A DNA stretch of 20,701 nt. Source: CAYZXT01 sp964482515. Lineage in GTDB: Bacteria; Elusimicrobiota; Elusimicrobia; FEN-1173. Both the position numbers and the translations under genes were made by a program. The notes beneath the pieces are model-generated. The model did no database searches. It was given only the letters and a program-made list of their open reading frames with translations, and was not told the DNA's origin. Of this stretch, positions 15,229 to 20,701 are shown in pieces. Numbering within the stretch: the stretch's first letter is position 1; each line of letters starts with the position of its first letter. The stretch is from assembly GCA_964482515.1 (NCBI GenBank), contig CAYZXT010000038.1, positions 1 to 20,701 of the forward strand. Reading direction: 5' to 3'.

Positions 15229-15250
15229 AAAGCGATTTTGATAAACTGGC

Positions 15251-16144
15251 GTGACCAGACCAATGGCGATACTCCGCATTCCCAAAAAAATAAGCTCCCT
15301 CATGAAAGTCTCGCTCGTTTCCTGGCGTCGGCACAACGCCCCGCTTTTGGCGGCGGGCCTTTCCTATTACACGGTGTTTTCCGCAACGCCGCTCGTCATC
15401 ATCATGATCGCCGTCGTCGGCCTGGTCTTCGGTGATGCCGCGGCGGAGGGGCTTATCGTCAAACAGCTGGAGGTGTTCGTCACCCCAGAGATCGCTGCTG
15501 CGATCCAGGCCTTTGTTCGGAACGCCACCCATTCCGGCATGGGCAAAGCCACCGTCTTCAGTCTGGTCATATTGTTTTACGGGGCCATCGCCGTGTTCCT
15601 TCAGTTGCAGCGCGCCCTGAATATGATTTGGGGCATCCCTCCCCCGGAGTGGCAGGGGATGAGGAAATTCTTTAAGAACTATCTGCTGCTGTTCGCCATG
15701 GTCATCAGCGTCGGCGTCCTGTTGTTGGTTTTTTTTCTTGTGAACGCGAGCCTGGCCACCCTCTTGAAGCAATTCGGTCATTCCTTCCTTTTCTCGTCGC
15801 GCCTTCATCTATGGAAAACCCTCAATTCCCTTCTGCAATTCGGCGTGGTGACCGCGCTTTTCGCCTGGATTTTCCGCTTCCTGCCCGCGGCGCGCCTGCG
15901 GACCAAGGACCTCTGGGTGGGCGCCACGGCCACGTCATTGATCCTGGCCCTGTGGACCAACATCATCGGCCTGTATTTCCGGTTCAGCGATTTCCGGTCG
16001 ATCTACGGCGTGGCGGCTTCCGTCGTGATCATTTATATTTGGGTCTATTTTTCGGCTCAGGCCTTTCTTTTGGGGGCCGAATTCACATGGCATTATGCCC
16101 AGCGGCGCGAACGTGATGCCCGCGCCGCCGCTTTTCCTTCCTAG
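15251..16144 (+). CDS. YihY/virulence factor BrkB family membrane protein
   Basis: 297 residues from a GTG; an ATG four codons on (15263) is an equally good start. Six membrane segments are visible, the first near LLAAGLSYYTVFSATPLVIIMIAVVGLVFG, preceded by the family's basic N-terminus. Further hallmarks are the QLQRALNMIWGIPP stretch and the C-terminal WVGATATSLILALWTNIIGLYFRFSDFRSIYGVAASVVIIYIWVYFSAQAFLLGAEF region, which closely follows the YihY pattern (YG...G...LLLWLYxxA...LGAE). Function of the family is not firmly known; transport or envelope roles are proposed. Divergent from the phosphorylase gene by 60 bases; a terminator follows. Confidence 0.92.
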   Translation: MTRPMAILRIPKKISSLMKVSLVSWRRHNAPLLAAGLSYYTVFSATPLVIIMIAVVGLVFGDAAAEGLIVKQLEVFVTPEIAAAIQAFVRNATHSGMGKATVFSLVILFYGAIAVFLQLQRALNMIWGIPPPEWQGMRKFFKNYLLLFAMVISVGVLLLVFFLVNASLATLLKQFGHSFLFSSRLHLWKTLNSLLQFGVVTALFAWIFRFLPAARLRTKDLWVGATATSLILALWTNIIGLYFRFSDFRSIYGVAASVVIIYIWVYFSAQAFLLGAEFTWHYAQRRERDARAAAFPS

Positions 16145-16157
16145 TTAAAACATCCCT

Positions 16158-16179
16158 CCGGCGCTGCGCCGGTTTTTTT
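16158..16179 (+). terminator. Intrinsic terminator after the YihY-family gene
   Basis: Stem ccggcg (16158-16163) / cgccgg (16167-16172) with loop ctg, then seven T. Placed 13 bases after the stop codon. Confidence 0.85.
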
Positions 16180-16189
16180 CCGCGGGTGC

Positions 16190-16217
16190 TTGAAATCGCG
16201 TTGATTCCCCTTACACT
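16190..16217 (+). promoter_or_regulatory. Promoter for the FlgO-barrel protein gene
   Basis: TTGAAA (16190-16195), a 16-base spacer and TACACT (16212-16217), 36 bases before the ATG at 16254. The cggagaatcc stretch before the start is a modest ribosome site. Confidence 0.5.
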
Positions 16218-16253
16218 TAGGCATCCGTTAATTATGCCCCATCGGAGAATCCA

Positions 16254-17537
16254 ATGCGCAAACACATGTCATTTGCAATTTCCCTGGTCCTGGCGTTGCC
16301 CCTGAACGTGTTCGCCAGGGAGAGTGTGGATCCCTTTGACGCCATTGTCCAGAAACTAACGGACAAAGCCGAGTCAAAATTGACCGACAAGAAGATCGCG
16401 GTGTTGGGTTTCGACTATATCGACGGGCGCAAATCTCCCGGCGGAAGGGTTGTGGCTGAAAAACTGACCAACCGCTTCGTGGAAGCCGGGAAGTTTGAGG
16501 TTATAGAACGGAGCATGGTTCAAAAAGTCATTTCAGAGCTGGAATTTCAGAACTCCGCCACCATCAATCCGGAAACGGCCCGAAGCCTCGGAAAAGGCCT
16601 CGGGGTGGAGGCCATCGTCACGGGAACCTTGGAGGATGTGGGGCGCGGTAAAGTGGAGGTTGGAGCCCGGATGATCAAGACCGAGTCCTACCAGATCATG
16701 GCCGCGTCGGTTCAGAAGGTGCACAAGACATGGCAGGACGGTGAAGCTCCCGTGGTCAGAACGGCCCAGAATGCCGACCCGCCTTCGCCCCAATCCGCTG
16801 CCGTGGAGCCTGTGTTCGTTCCGACCAAATTTCAGAGGCTGAAGACTCATTTGCACGGGTTCTTCGATTTCATGCTGGGCACGAGCAACTCCAAGATGGA
16901 CCTTTCCATCGATAACCCGCGCCGGTTTACTTTCGAGAACGAAGTCGGTTTGGATGTGAACGGGAACCTGTCGGACAATGCGAGTTTTCGTTCCCTCAGT
17001 TTCAGCGGGCTTCAGACCGAATCTTCAGTCCCCATCGGGTTCAGGGCGGGAGTGTACGGGGATGTTTTTGGCGGGGCTTTTGAGATGTCCTATTACAGCC
17101 ACGCGATAAAACCGCAAAACACCACATACACGTTGAACGGCGTGAACCGGGGCGGATTCAGGTTCACGCGGGAGTACCTTAAGGTTTCCGTGTTGAATAT
17201 TTTGACGGGCGATCTCTTCGTGAAAATACCGACCAGCGACCGGATTTTCCCATACCTCGGGTTCGGCATGGGGATGACCCTGAACACCGTCAGTTCCAGC
17301 TATCTGAAACAAAACGCCGGCGGAATCGTCTCCGCGTCGTTGAGCGAGACCGAGCCGGGATTCACTTATCGGATTCCCATTGGAGTTCGCGCGATGTTCA
17401 GCGATAATTTCGGGATGTTCGGCGAATGGCGATACAACTACAACACGTTCACTTTTAACCGCAATATCGCCAGCGAAAACGACAAGATCACGATGACGGG
17501 CAGCCAATTCCTCTTAGGTCTTAGCTTGGTCTTCTAG
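16254..17537 (+). CDS. FlgO/CsgG-like domain fused to a C-terminal outer-membrane beta barrel
   Basis: 427 residues. Signal peptide ending near VFA (residue 21), so exported. Residues about 46-165 look like the FlgO/CsgG-N/TolB-N fold: KIAVLGFDYIDG, AEKLTNRFVEAGKFEVIERSMVQKVISEL, ARSLGKGLGVEAIVTGTLED, then GARMIKTESYQI. A Pro/Ala/Gln linker (166-190) joins it to residues 195-427, which have alternating aromatic/polar strands (for example RIPIGVRAMFSDNFGMFGEWRYNYNTF) and end in FLLGLSLVF, the terminal Phe expected for outer-membrane barrels. No lipobox. FlgO proteins are usually short lipoproteins linked to flagella. The barrel half may anchor the domain on the periplasmic face. Domain assignment is by pattern; the function is unknown. 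Confidence 0.7.
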   Translation: MRKHMSFAISLVLALPLNVFARESVDPFDAIVQKLTDKAESKLTDKKIAVLGFDYIDGRKSPGGRVVAEKLTNRFVEAGKFEVIERSMVQKVISELEFQNSATINPETARSLGKGLGVEAIVTGTLEDVGRGKVEVGARMIKTESYQIMAASVQKVHKTWQDGEAPVVRTAQNADPPSPQSAAVEPVFVPTKFQRLKTHLHGFFDFMLGTSNSKMDLSIDNPRRFTFENEVGLDVNGNLSDNASFRSLSFSGLQTESSVPIGFRAGVYGDVFGGAFEMSYYSHAIKPQNTTYTLNGVNRGGFRFTREYLKVSVLNILTGDLFVKIPTSDRIFPYLGFGMGMTLNTVSSSYLKQNAGGIVSASLSETEPGFTYRIPIGVRAMFSDNFGMFGEWRYNYNTFTFNRNIASENDKITMTGSQFLLGLSLVF

Positions 17538-17544
17538 CGAACCG

Positions 17545-17751
17545 CTATTTCATCTGTTCCTGAGCCTGGTCGATAGCCGTCTGCCCCGCGGCGATCGCCT
17601 GGTTCGCTTTCTCAGCCGCAGCTTTGGCTTTCTGGACGTTATCCTGCAAGGCTGAAGTGTATTCTGTCGCTACGTTAGAAACCTTCCCGTCTTTCTTGCA
17701 TCCAAGACCCGCTACCGCTAGAAATCCGACCAAAAAAAGACAGCGCTTCAT
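17545..17751 (-). CDS. Small Ala/Gln-rich putative lipoprotein
   Basis: 68 residues from ATG 17751, chosen because gggaggg lies just upstream; the frame is open farther back, but that part reads unlike protein. Signal sequence MKRCLFLVGFLAVAGLGC then KKDGK: a likely lipoprotein, although the -3 position of the lipobox is Gly rather than Leu/Val. Mature part is one amphipathic Ala-rich helix (VQKAKAAAEKANQAIAAGQTAIDQAQEQM), similar in style to Lpp-like small lipoproteins, but no family is recognised. It converges on the barrel gene, with only seven bases between stops. A TATACT (17791-17786, minus strand) could be its -10. Confidence 0.7.
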   Translation of the reverse strand: MKRCLFLVGFLAVAGLGCKKDGKVSNVATEYTSALQDNVQKAKAAAEKANQAIAAGQTAIDQAQEQMK

Positions 17752-17836
17752 GTTCCCTCCCGGTTGTTTTGTGGAACGCCCCAAGAGTATATCAAGCGGA
17801 CTTGCGGGATCCGGAAACTTTTTTTCGATCTTCACG

Positions 17837-17864
17837 TTGTATTGGGCGTGCGATTTCCTATCAT
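17837..17864 (+). promoter_or_regulatory. Promoter for the YceI-family gene
   Basis: TTGTAT (17837-17842), a 16-base spacer and TATCAT (17859-17864), 40 bases before the ATG. The ribosome site is aggaggga (17893-17900). Confidence 0.5.
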
Positions 17865-17903
17865 AAAGCATTATCAATCGATATCACTCGGCAGGAGGGA
17901 TTC

Positions 17904-18518
17904 ATGAAGTTTAAAAATGTACTAGTGTTTGCAGCTGTTGTTTCGGTTTTGGCGAGCGCAGGTTTTGCCGCGGATAAGTACACCATTGATGCGAGCCATT
18001 CGTTGGTCGGTTTTTCCGTTAAGCACATGTTGGTGACCAATGTGAAAGGGCGGTTCAAGGACTATTCCGGCACGTTGGTCTACGATGAAAAAGACCCGAC
18101 GAAGTCATCGGTGAACGTGGCGATCAAGACGGCGAGCATCACCACGGATAACGAGAAGCGCGATGAGCATCTCAGGGCCCCGGATTTCTTTGATGCTCAG
18201 ACCTATCCGGAGATCACGTTCAAAAGCACCAAGATCGAAAAAAGGGGCGACGGATTGGTGATGATAGGCGCCCTGACTATGCGCGGAGTGGCAAAGCAGG
18301 TTGAAATCCCGGTCACGATCAACGGAACCGTGCAGGATCCCTGGGGGAATACCCGGATAGGCGCGGAAGGTGGAACGAAGGTTAATCGCCAGGATTATGG
18401 GATCAACTGGAATAAGGCCATGGACAACGGCGGCCTCGTGGTGGGCAATGACGTAACGATCGACCTGCAGATAGAGTTCGTCAAGGCCCAGGAAGACGAC
18501 AAAAAGAAGAAGAAATAA
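17904..18518 (+). CDS. YceI family periplasmic protein
   Basis: 204 residues from the ATG with a strong Shine-Dalgarno (gcaggaggga); the frame is open upstream, but homology and the signal peptide start here. Signal peptide ends at GFA-AD (about residue 22). The YceI lipocalin-like barrel: YTIDASHSLVGFSVKHMLVTNVKGRFKDYSG, ITTDNEKRDEHLRAPDFFDAQTYPEITFKS, GALTMRGVAKQVEIPV and DYGINWNKAMDNGGLVVGNDVTI are all typical. Family members bind isoprenoid-type lipids such as polyprenyl chains in the periplasm; the physiological role is unclear. The C-terminus ends in an unusual acidic-then-Lys tail (EDDKKKKK). A terminator follows. Confidence 0.94.
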   Translation: MKFKNVLVFAAVVSVLASAGFAADKYTIDASHSLVGFSVKHMLVTNVKGRFKDYSGTLVYDEKDPTKSSVNVAIKTASITTDNEKRDEHLRAPDFFDAQTYPEITFKSTKIEKRGDGLVMIGALTMRGVAKQVEIPVTINGTVQDPWGNTRIGAEGGTKVNRQDYGINWNKAMDNGGLVVGNDVTIDLQIEFVKAQEDDKKKKK

Positions 18519-18536
18519 ACGATCACTCGGCGGTTA

Positions 18537-18577
18537 ATCCCCCGCTCCGGGCTTGTCCCGCGGCGGGGGATTTTTTT
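18537..18577 (+). terminator. Intrinsic terminator after the YceI-family gene
   Basis: Nine-base stem atcccccgc (18537-18545) / gcgggggat (18563-18571), with a smaller inner hairpin in the loop, followed by a run of T (18571-18577). Confidence 0.85.
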
Positions 18578-18613
18578 GCTACAATCCATAAATCGATCTA
18601 CGCCATAATTTAT

Positions 18614-18704
18614 GGAGAGGTGGCTGAGCGGCTTAAAGCGGCGGATTGCTAATCCGTTGTACTGGTTAACTCCGGTACCGAGGGTTCAAATCCCTCCCTC
18701 TCCG
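18614..18704 (+). tRNA. tRNA-Ser (anticodon GCU)
   Basis: Class II tRNA of 91 bases. Acceptor stem GGAGAGG (18614-18620) / CCTCTCC (18697-18703) with discriminator G. Anticodon stem 18641-18645 / 18653-18657 with loop TTGCTAA, anticodon GCT at 18648-18650, reading AGC/AGU. Long variable arm: gtactgg (18659-18665) / ccggtac (18672-18678). T arm gaggg-TTCAAAT-ccctc (18680-18696). CCA is not encoded, so it must be added enzymatically. Confidence 0.97.
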
Positions 18705-18717
18705 GATTTGATCAATC

Positions 18718-18747
18718 CCCCGGGCGCGCTATACGCTCGGGGTTTTT
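18718..18747 (+). terminator. Intrinsic terminator after tRNA-Ser
   Basis: Nine-base stem ccccgggcg (18718-18726) / cgctcgggg (18734-18742) with one G-U pair, followed by ttttt (18743-18747). Confidence 0.85.
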
Positions 18748-18773
18748 ATTTAAATTGATCCCGGATAAACCCC

Positions 18774-18802
18774 TTGCGGTCTCATTCGCCACAATATATA
18801 TA
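18774..18802 (+). promoter_or_regulatory. Promoter for the GAF-PAS gene
   Basis: TTGCGG (18774-18779), a 17-base spacer and TATATA (18797-18802). The ATG is at 18834, with gggagga just before it. Confidence 0.5.
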
Positions 18803-18833
18803 GGTAGAAGCCAATCGCGTTAAGGGAGGATTC

Positions 18834-19703
18834 ATGAAGCTCGGCATTTTCCACTTTGAACTGCTCTACAACGTTCTTCAGGATATGCACTTCCTCTATG
18901 ATGAAGAGGAGATGGCGGATACCGTTTTGTCAAAGATTTCCCAGGCATTGGACGCGGAGGCGGGAACGATCTTCCGGGTTGAAAAAGATGGATCGCTATT
19001 TCCTCTCGCGGCGTACGGCGTTTCAAAAGAGACTCTTCGGAAAATGAAATTCCAATCCGGGCACGGCGTGGTGGGGTGGGTCGCGCAGTACATGCAGCCT
19101 GTGAAAGTGGACAAGCCCGACGCTGACCCGCGTTTCCTCGGGCGGATCGACACGGCCAGCGGGTTCAAGACGAGGAGCATCATCGCGGCGCCCATCATCG
19201 TGCGCAACGAGATGATCGGCATTATAGAGTTCCTCAACCGACGCGCGGGGCCTTTCGTCAACCAGGACTTGGAATTGATTTCAATGGTGGGCCGACAGGT
19301 CGGCATTGCCATGATCAACGCTCGCGTCGTGACGGAGCGGGACAATCTCGTTTCATTTCAAGAGGCCGTGTTCGGAAGCCTCTCCGCTGGATTGCTGGTG
19401 GTTGACCCGCAGAATCGCACGACAAAGCTTAACCGCCGGGCTTTGGAGATTATCGGATTGACAGAAAAAGATAAATGGGAGGGAGAGGCGGTTCAAAAGG
19501 TATTAGCATTCAGTACGGATCTGATCAAAGCGCTTGAAGGCACCGCCGAAACGTCCGTACCGAATCCGCGCCAGGAAACCGTGGTGAAAGTGAACGGCGT
19601 AGAGAAACACATCGGGTATTCCACGGTCCCGGTGATCGGTAAGGCGGGGGATAAGCTGGGTGTGGCGCTCCTCTTTCAGGACATATCGAAGTACGCCAAT
19701 TAA
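18834..19703 (+). CDS. GAF-PAS sensory protein without output domain
   Basis: 289 residues, soluble. GAF domain at about 20-165 (LDAEAGTIFRVEKDG, GHGVVGWVAQYMQPVKVDKPDADPRF, SIIAAPIIVRNEMIGIIEFLNR, FVNQDLELISMVGRQVGIAMINARV), followed by a short helix and a PAS-like domain at about 172-287 (AVFGSLSAGLLVVDPQNRTTKLNRRALEIIGL; GYSTVPVIGKAGDKLGVALLFQDIS). The PAS end reads like the FxDIS that normally leads into a histidine kinase or cyclase domain, but the protein stops three residues later. The ligand is unknown. It has its own promoter and a strong ribosome site, and no partner kinase or regulator in the window. Confidence 0.85.
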   Translation: MKLGIFHFELLYNVLQDMHFLYDEEEMADTVLSKISQALDAEAGTIFRVEKDGSLFPLAAYGVSKETLRKMKFQSGHGVVGWVAQYMQPVKVDKPDADPRFLGRIDTASGFKTRSIIAAPIIVRNEMIGIIEFLNRRAGPFVNQDLELISMVGRQVGIAMINARVVTERDNLVSFQEAVFGSLSAGLLVVDPQNRTTKLNRRALEIIGLTEKDKWEGEAVQKVLAFSTDLIKALEGTAETSVPNPRQETVVKVNGVEKHIGYSTVPVIGKAGDKLGVALLFQDISKYAN

Positions 19704-19760
19704 AATTCCCTGCGATATAAAACCGGCGACAAATTTTTTTCATAAAGCCTTAAAAATTTC

Positions 19761-19789
19761 TTGACAATGTTTTGTCGCATCAGTATACT
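19761..19789 (+). promoter_or_regulatory. Strong rRNA-type promoter P1
   Basis: TTGACA (19761-19766), exactly 17 bases, TATACT (19784-19789), preceded by an A/T-rich UP-like stretch (about 19728-19760). Predicted start near 19796, over 500 bases before 16S. Confidence 0.8.
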
Positions 19790-19795
19790 GTGACC

Positions 19796-19980
19796 GCAGT
19801 ATGGTGTTTGACATAGAAGGGAGGGAGTCACCTTCCGGTCGTTCCACCGACAATGTCGTCGGTCTCTTCGGGGATCACGCGTTGGTTGGGTCGTCCGAAA
19901 GGTTGTGTCCCGACCGCCGCCTCTCACAGGCGGCAGCAGTTACCGAGAACTGTAGACCTTCTTATTGGCATATCGAAATA
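19796..19980 (+). ncRNA. Structured leader RNA domain (rRNA leader or separate small RNA)
   Basis: Begins about where P1 should start transcription. The ends pair: gtatg (19799-19803) with catat (19969-19973), and agaagg (19815-19820) with ccttct (19957-19962). Inside are accgac/gtcggt (19846-19851/19858-19863), gggatcac/gtgtccc with one bulge (19871-19878/19905-19911), gccgcc/ggcggc (19916-19921/19929-19934) and cagtt/aactg (19937-19941/19948-19952). No known riboswitch or 6S consensus was recognised. A 62-codon open frame crosses it but ignores this structure. Confidence 0.4.
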
Positions 19981-19985
19981 AAAGA

Positions 19986-20014
19986 TTGACATCGGTTTAA
20001 TCGTTAGATAACAT
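19986..20014 (+). promoter_or_regulatory. Possible second rRNA promoter P2
   Basis: TTGACA (19986-19991), 17 bases, TAACAT (20009-20014). The -10 is weaker than that of P1. Tandem promoters are normal for rRNA operons. Confidence 0.5.
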
Positions 20015-20045
20015 CTCAACGGTTGACAGAAATGAACTCCTTCGT

Positions 20046-20078
20046 GGAGAGCAATGACTCTCCGAGGGGAATTTTTTT
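20046..20078 (+). terminator. Terminator-like hairpin within the rRNA leader
   Basis: Stem ggagag (20046-20051) / ctctcc (20058-20063), loop caatga, a short gagggga stretch, then seven T (20072-20078). The 8-base gap between stem and T run makes termination uncertain. An upstream ctcc (20037-20040) can pair with the same ggag and compete. Confidence 0.4.
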
Positions 20079-20093
20079 CTGTTTATTTTCATC

Positions 20094-20105
20094 TGTTCTT
20101 TGACA
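20094..20105 (+). promoter_or_regulatory. boxA-like antitermination site
   Basis: TGTTCTTTGACA closely resembles bacterial rRNA boxA (TGCTCTTTAACA in E. coli), which recruits NusB/NusE (S10) to make the polymerase resistant to termination. It lies about 207 bases before 16S and just after the terminator-like hairpin. Confidence 0.65.
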
Positions 20106-20121
20106 TGTTCATAAAATGAGC

Positions 20122-20173
20122 CAAAAGGCGAGCGGGTGAGCGCCCCGAATGGGGACCCCATGAGAGCCTTTTG
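20122..20173 (+). other. Leader stem, possible precursor-processing structure
   Basis: A perfect 8-base inverted repeat caaaaggc (20122-20129) / gccttttg (20166-20173) encloses a cccc-gaat-gggg hairpin (20143-20154). It could be the 5' half of pre-16S folding or an RNase target, but the 3' side of 16S is outside the window. Confidence 0.45.
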
Positions 20174-20283
20174 TACAATGACTTACTAGTATCAAGTAAT
20201 TAGGTGTGATTATTGCTTGTGTTACCCGAAATGGTAATCCAAACAATTCCACAGAGTCACAAGATACAAACACTCAAAAATCT

Positions 20284-20307
20284 ATGTTCCACTGCAAAGT
20301 GGGATAT
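20284..20307 (+). other. GNRA-capped hairpin immediately before 16S
   Basis: A 10-base stem atgttccact (20284-20293) / agtgggatat (20298-20307) with two G-U pairs, closed by a GCAA tetraloop. It ends about four bases before the mature 16S 5' end. Two more short stems precede it: 20193-20200/20212-20219 and 20222-20226/20233-20237. Confidence 0.5.
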
Positions 20308-20311
20308 GAAT

Positions 20312-20701
<390 letters not shown>

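Noticed and set aside
19801..19989. 62-codon open frame in the rRNA leader, as a possible leader peptide
   Set aside because: No ribosome site, and the region is dominated by RNA pairing with ends that match; more likely non-coding.
19808..20045. Extra promoters from TTGACA at 19808 and 20023
   Set aside because: The bases 16-18 downstream (ccttcc and ggagag) do not resemble a -10 box.

Overview
The window is a GC-rich bacterial chromosome segment with tightly packed genes on both strands. It ends inside a 16S rRNA gene. The 16S 5' part is clearly bacterial, with intact 27F-type and 338-type conserved sites. I cannot name the phylum from it. The gene set suggests a Gram-negative-type, motile or formerly motile organism: flbD-motA-motB, a PilZ protein, lipoproteins, an outer-membrane barrel ending in Phe, and B12-dependent MetH. 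A deep lineage such as Elusimicrobiota or Omnitrophota is only a guess.

Layout. (1) 1-1938: C-terminal part of cobalamin-dependent methionine synthase. (2) 2047-3805: flbD-motA-motB, the flagellar stator module, with its own promoter. (3) 3957-9138: a six-gene same-strand run of Rrf2/IscR-type regulator, IscS, IscU, MnmA, a LemA-like membrane protein and TyrS. Gaps range from a 4-base overlap to 38 bases, and the run is closed by a terminator. It links Fe-S assembly and sulfur supply to tRNA thiolation and tRNA charging. (4) 9189-10493, minus strand: a membrane-anchored coiled-coil protein of unknown function and a rhodanese-DUF2892 protein. (5) 10570-12567, plus strand: phosphoglycerate mutase, a TIGR01777-type epimerase and a PilZ protein, followed by a degenerate REP/MITE-like palindrome. 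(6) 12659-15190, minus strand: a short GT35 alpha-glucan phosphorylase followed by an M48 lipoprotein protease. (7) 15251-18518: a YihY/BrkB membrane protein, a secreted FlgO/CsgG-like domain fused to an outer-membrane barrel, a small lipoprotein (minus strand) and a periplasmic YceI protein. (8) 18614-18704: tRNA-Ser(GCU). (9) 18834-19703: a GAF-PAS protein with no output domain. (10) 19704-20311: a long, highly structured rRNA leader with two promoter-like sites, a terminator-like hairpin and a boxA, then 16S rRNA to the window end.

Most genes are recognisable housekeeping families. The less ordinary parts are the rRNA leader, which may contain a discrete structured RNA; the FlgO-barrel fusion; the short GT35 enzyme; the ISC-MnmA-LemA-TyrS cluster; and the REP-like element. 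Two minus-strand genes have -10 boxes so close to the start codon that their mRNAs may be leaderless. I saw no CRISPR array, transposase, prophage or obvious defence system.
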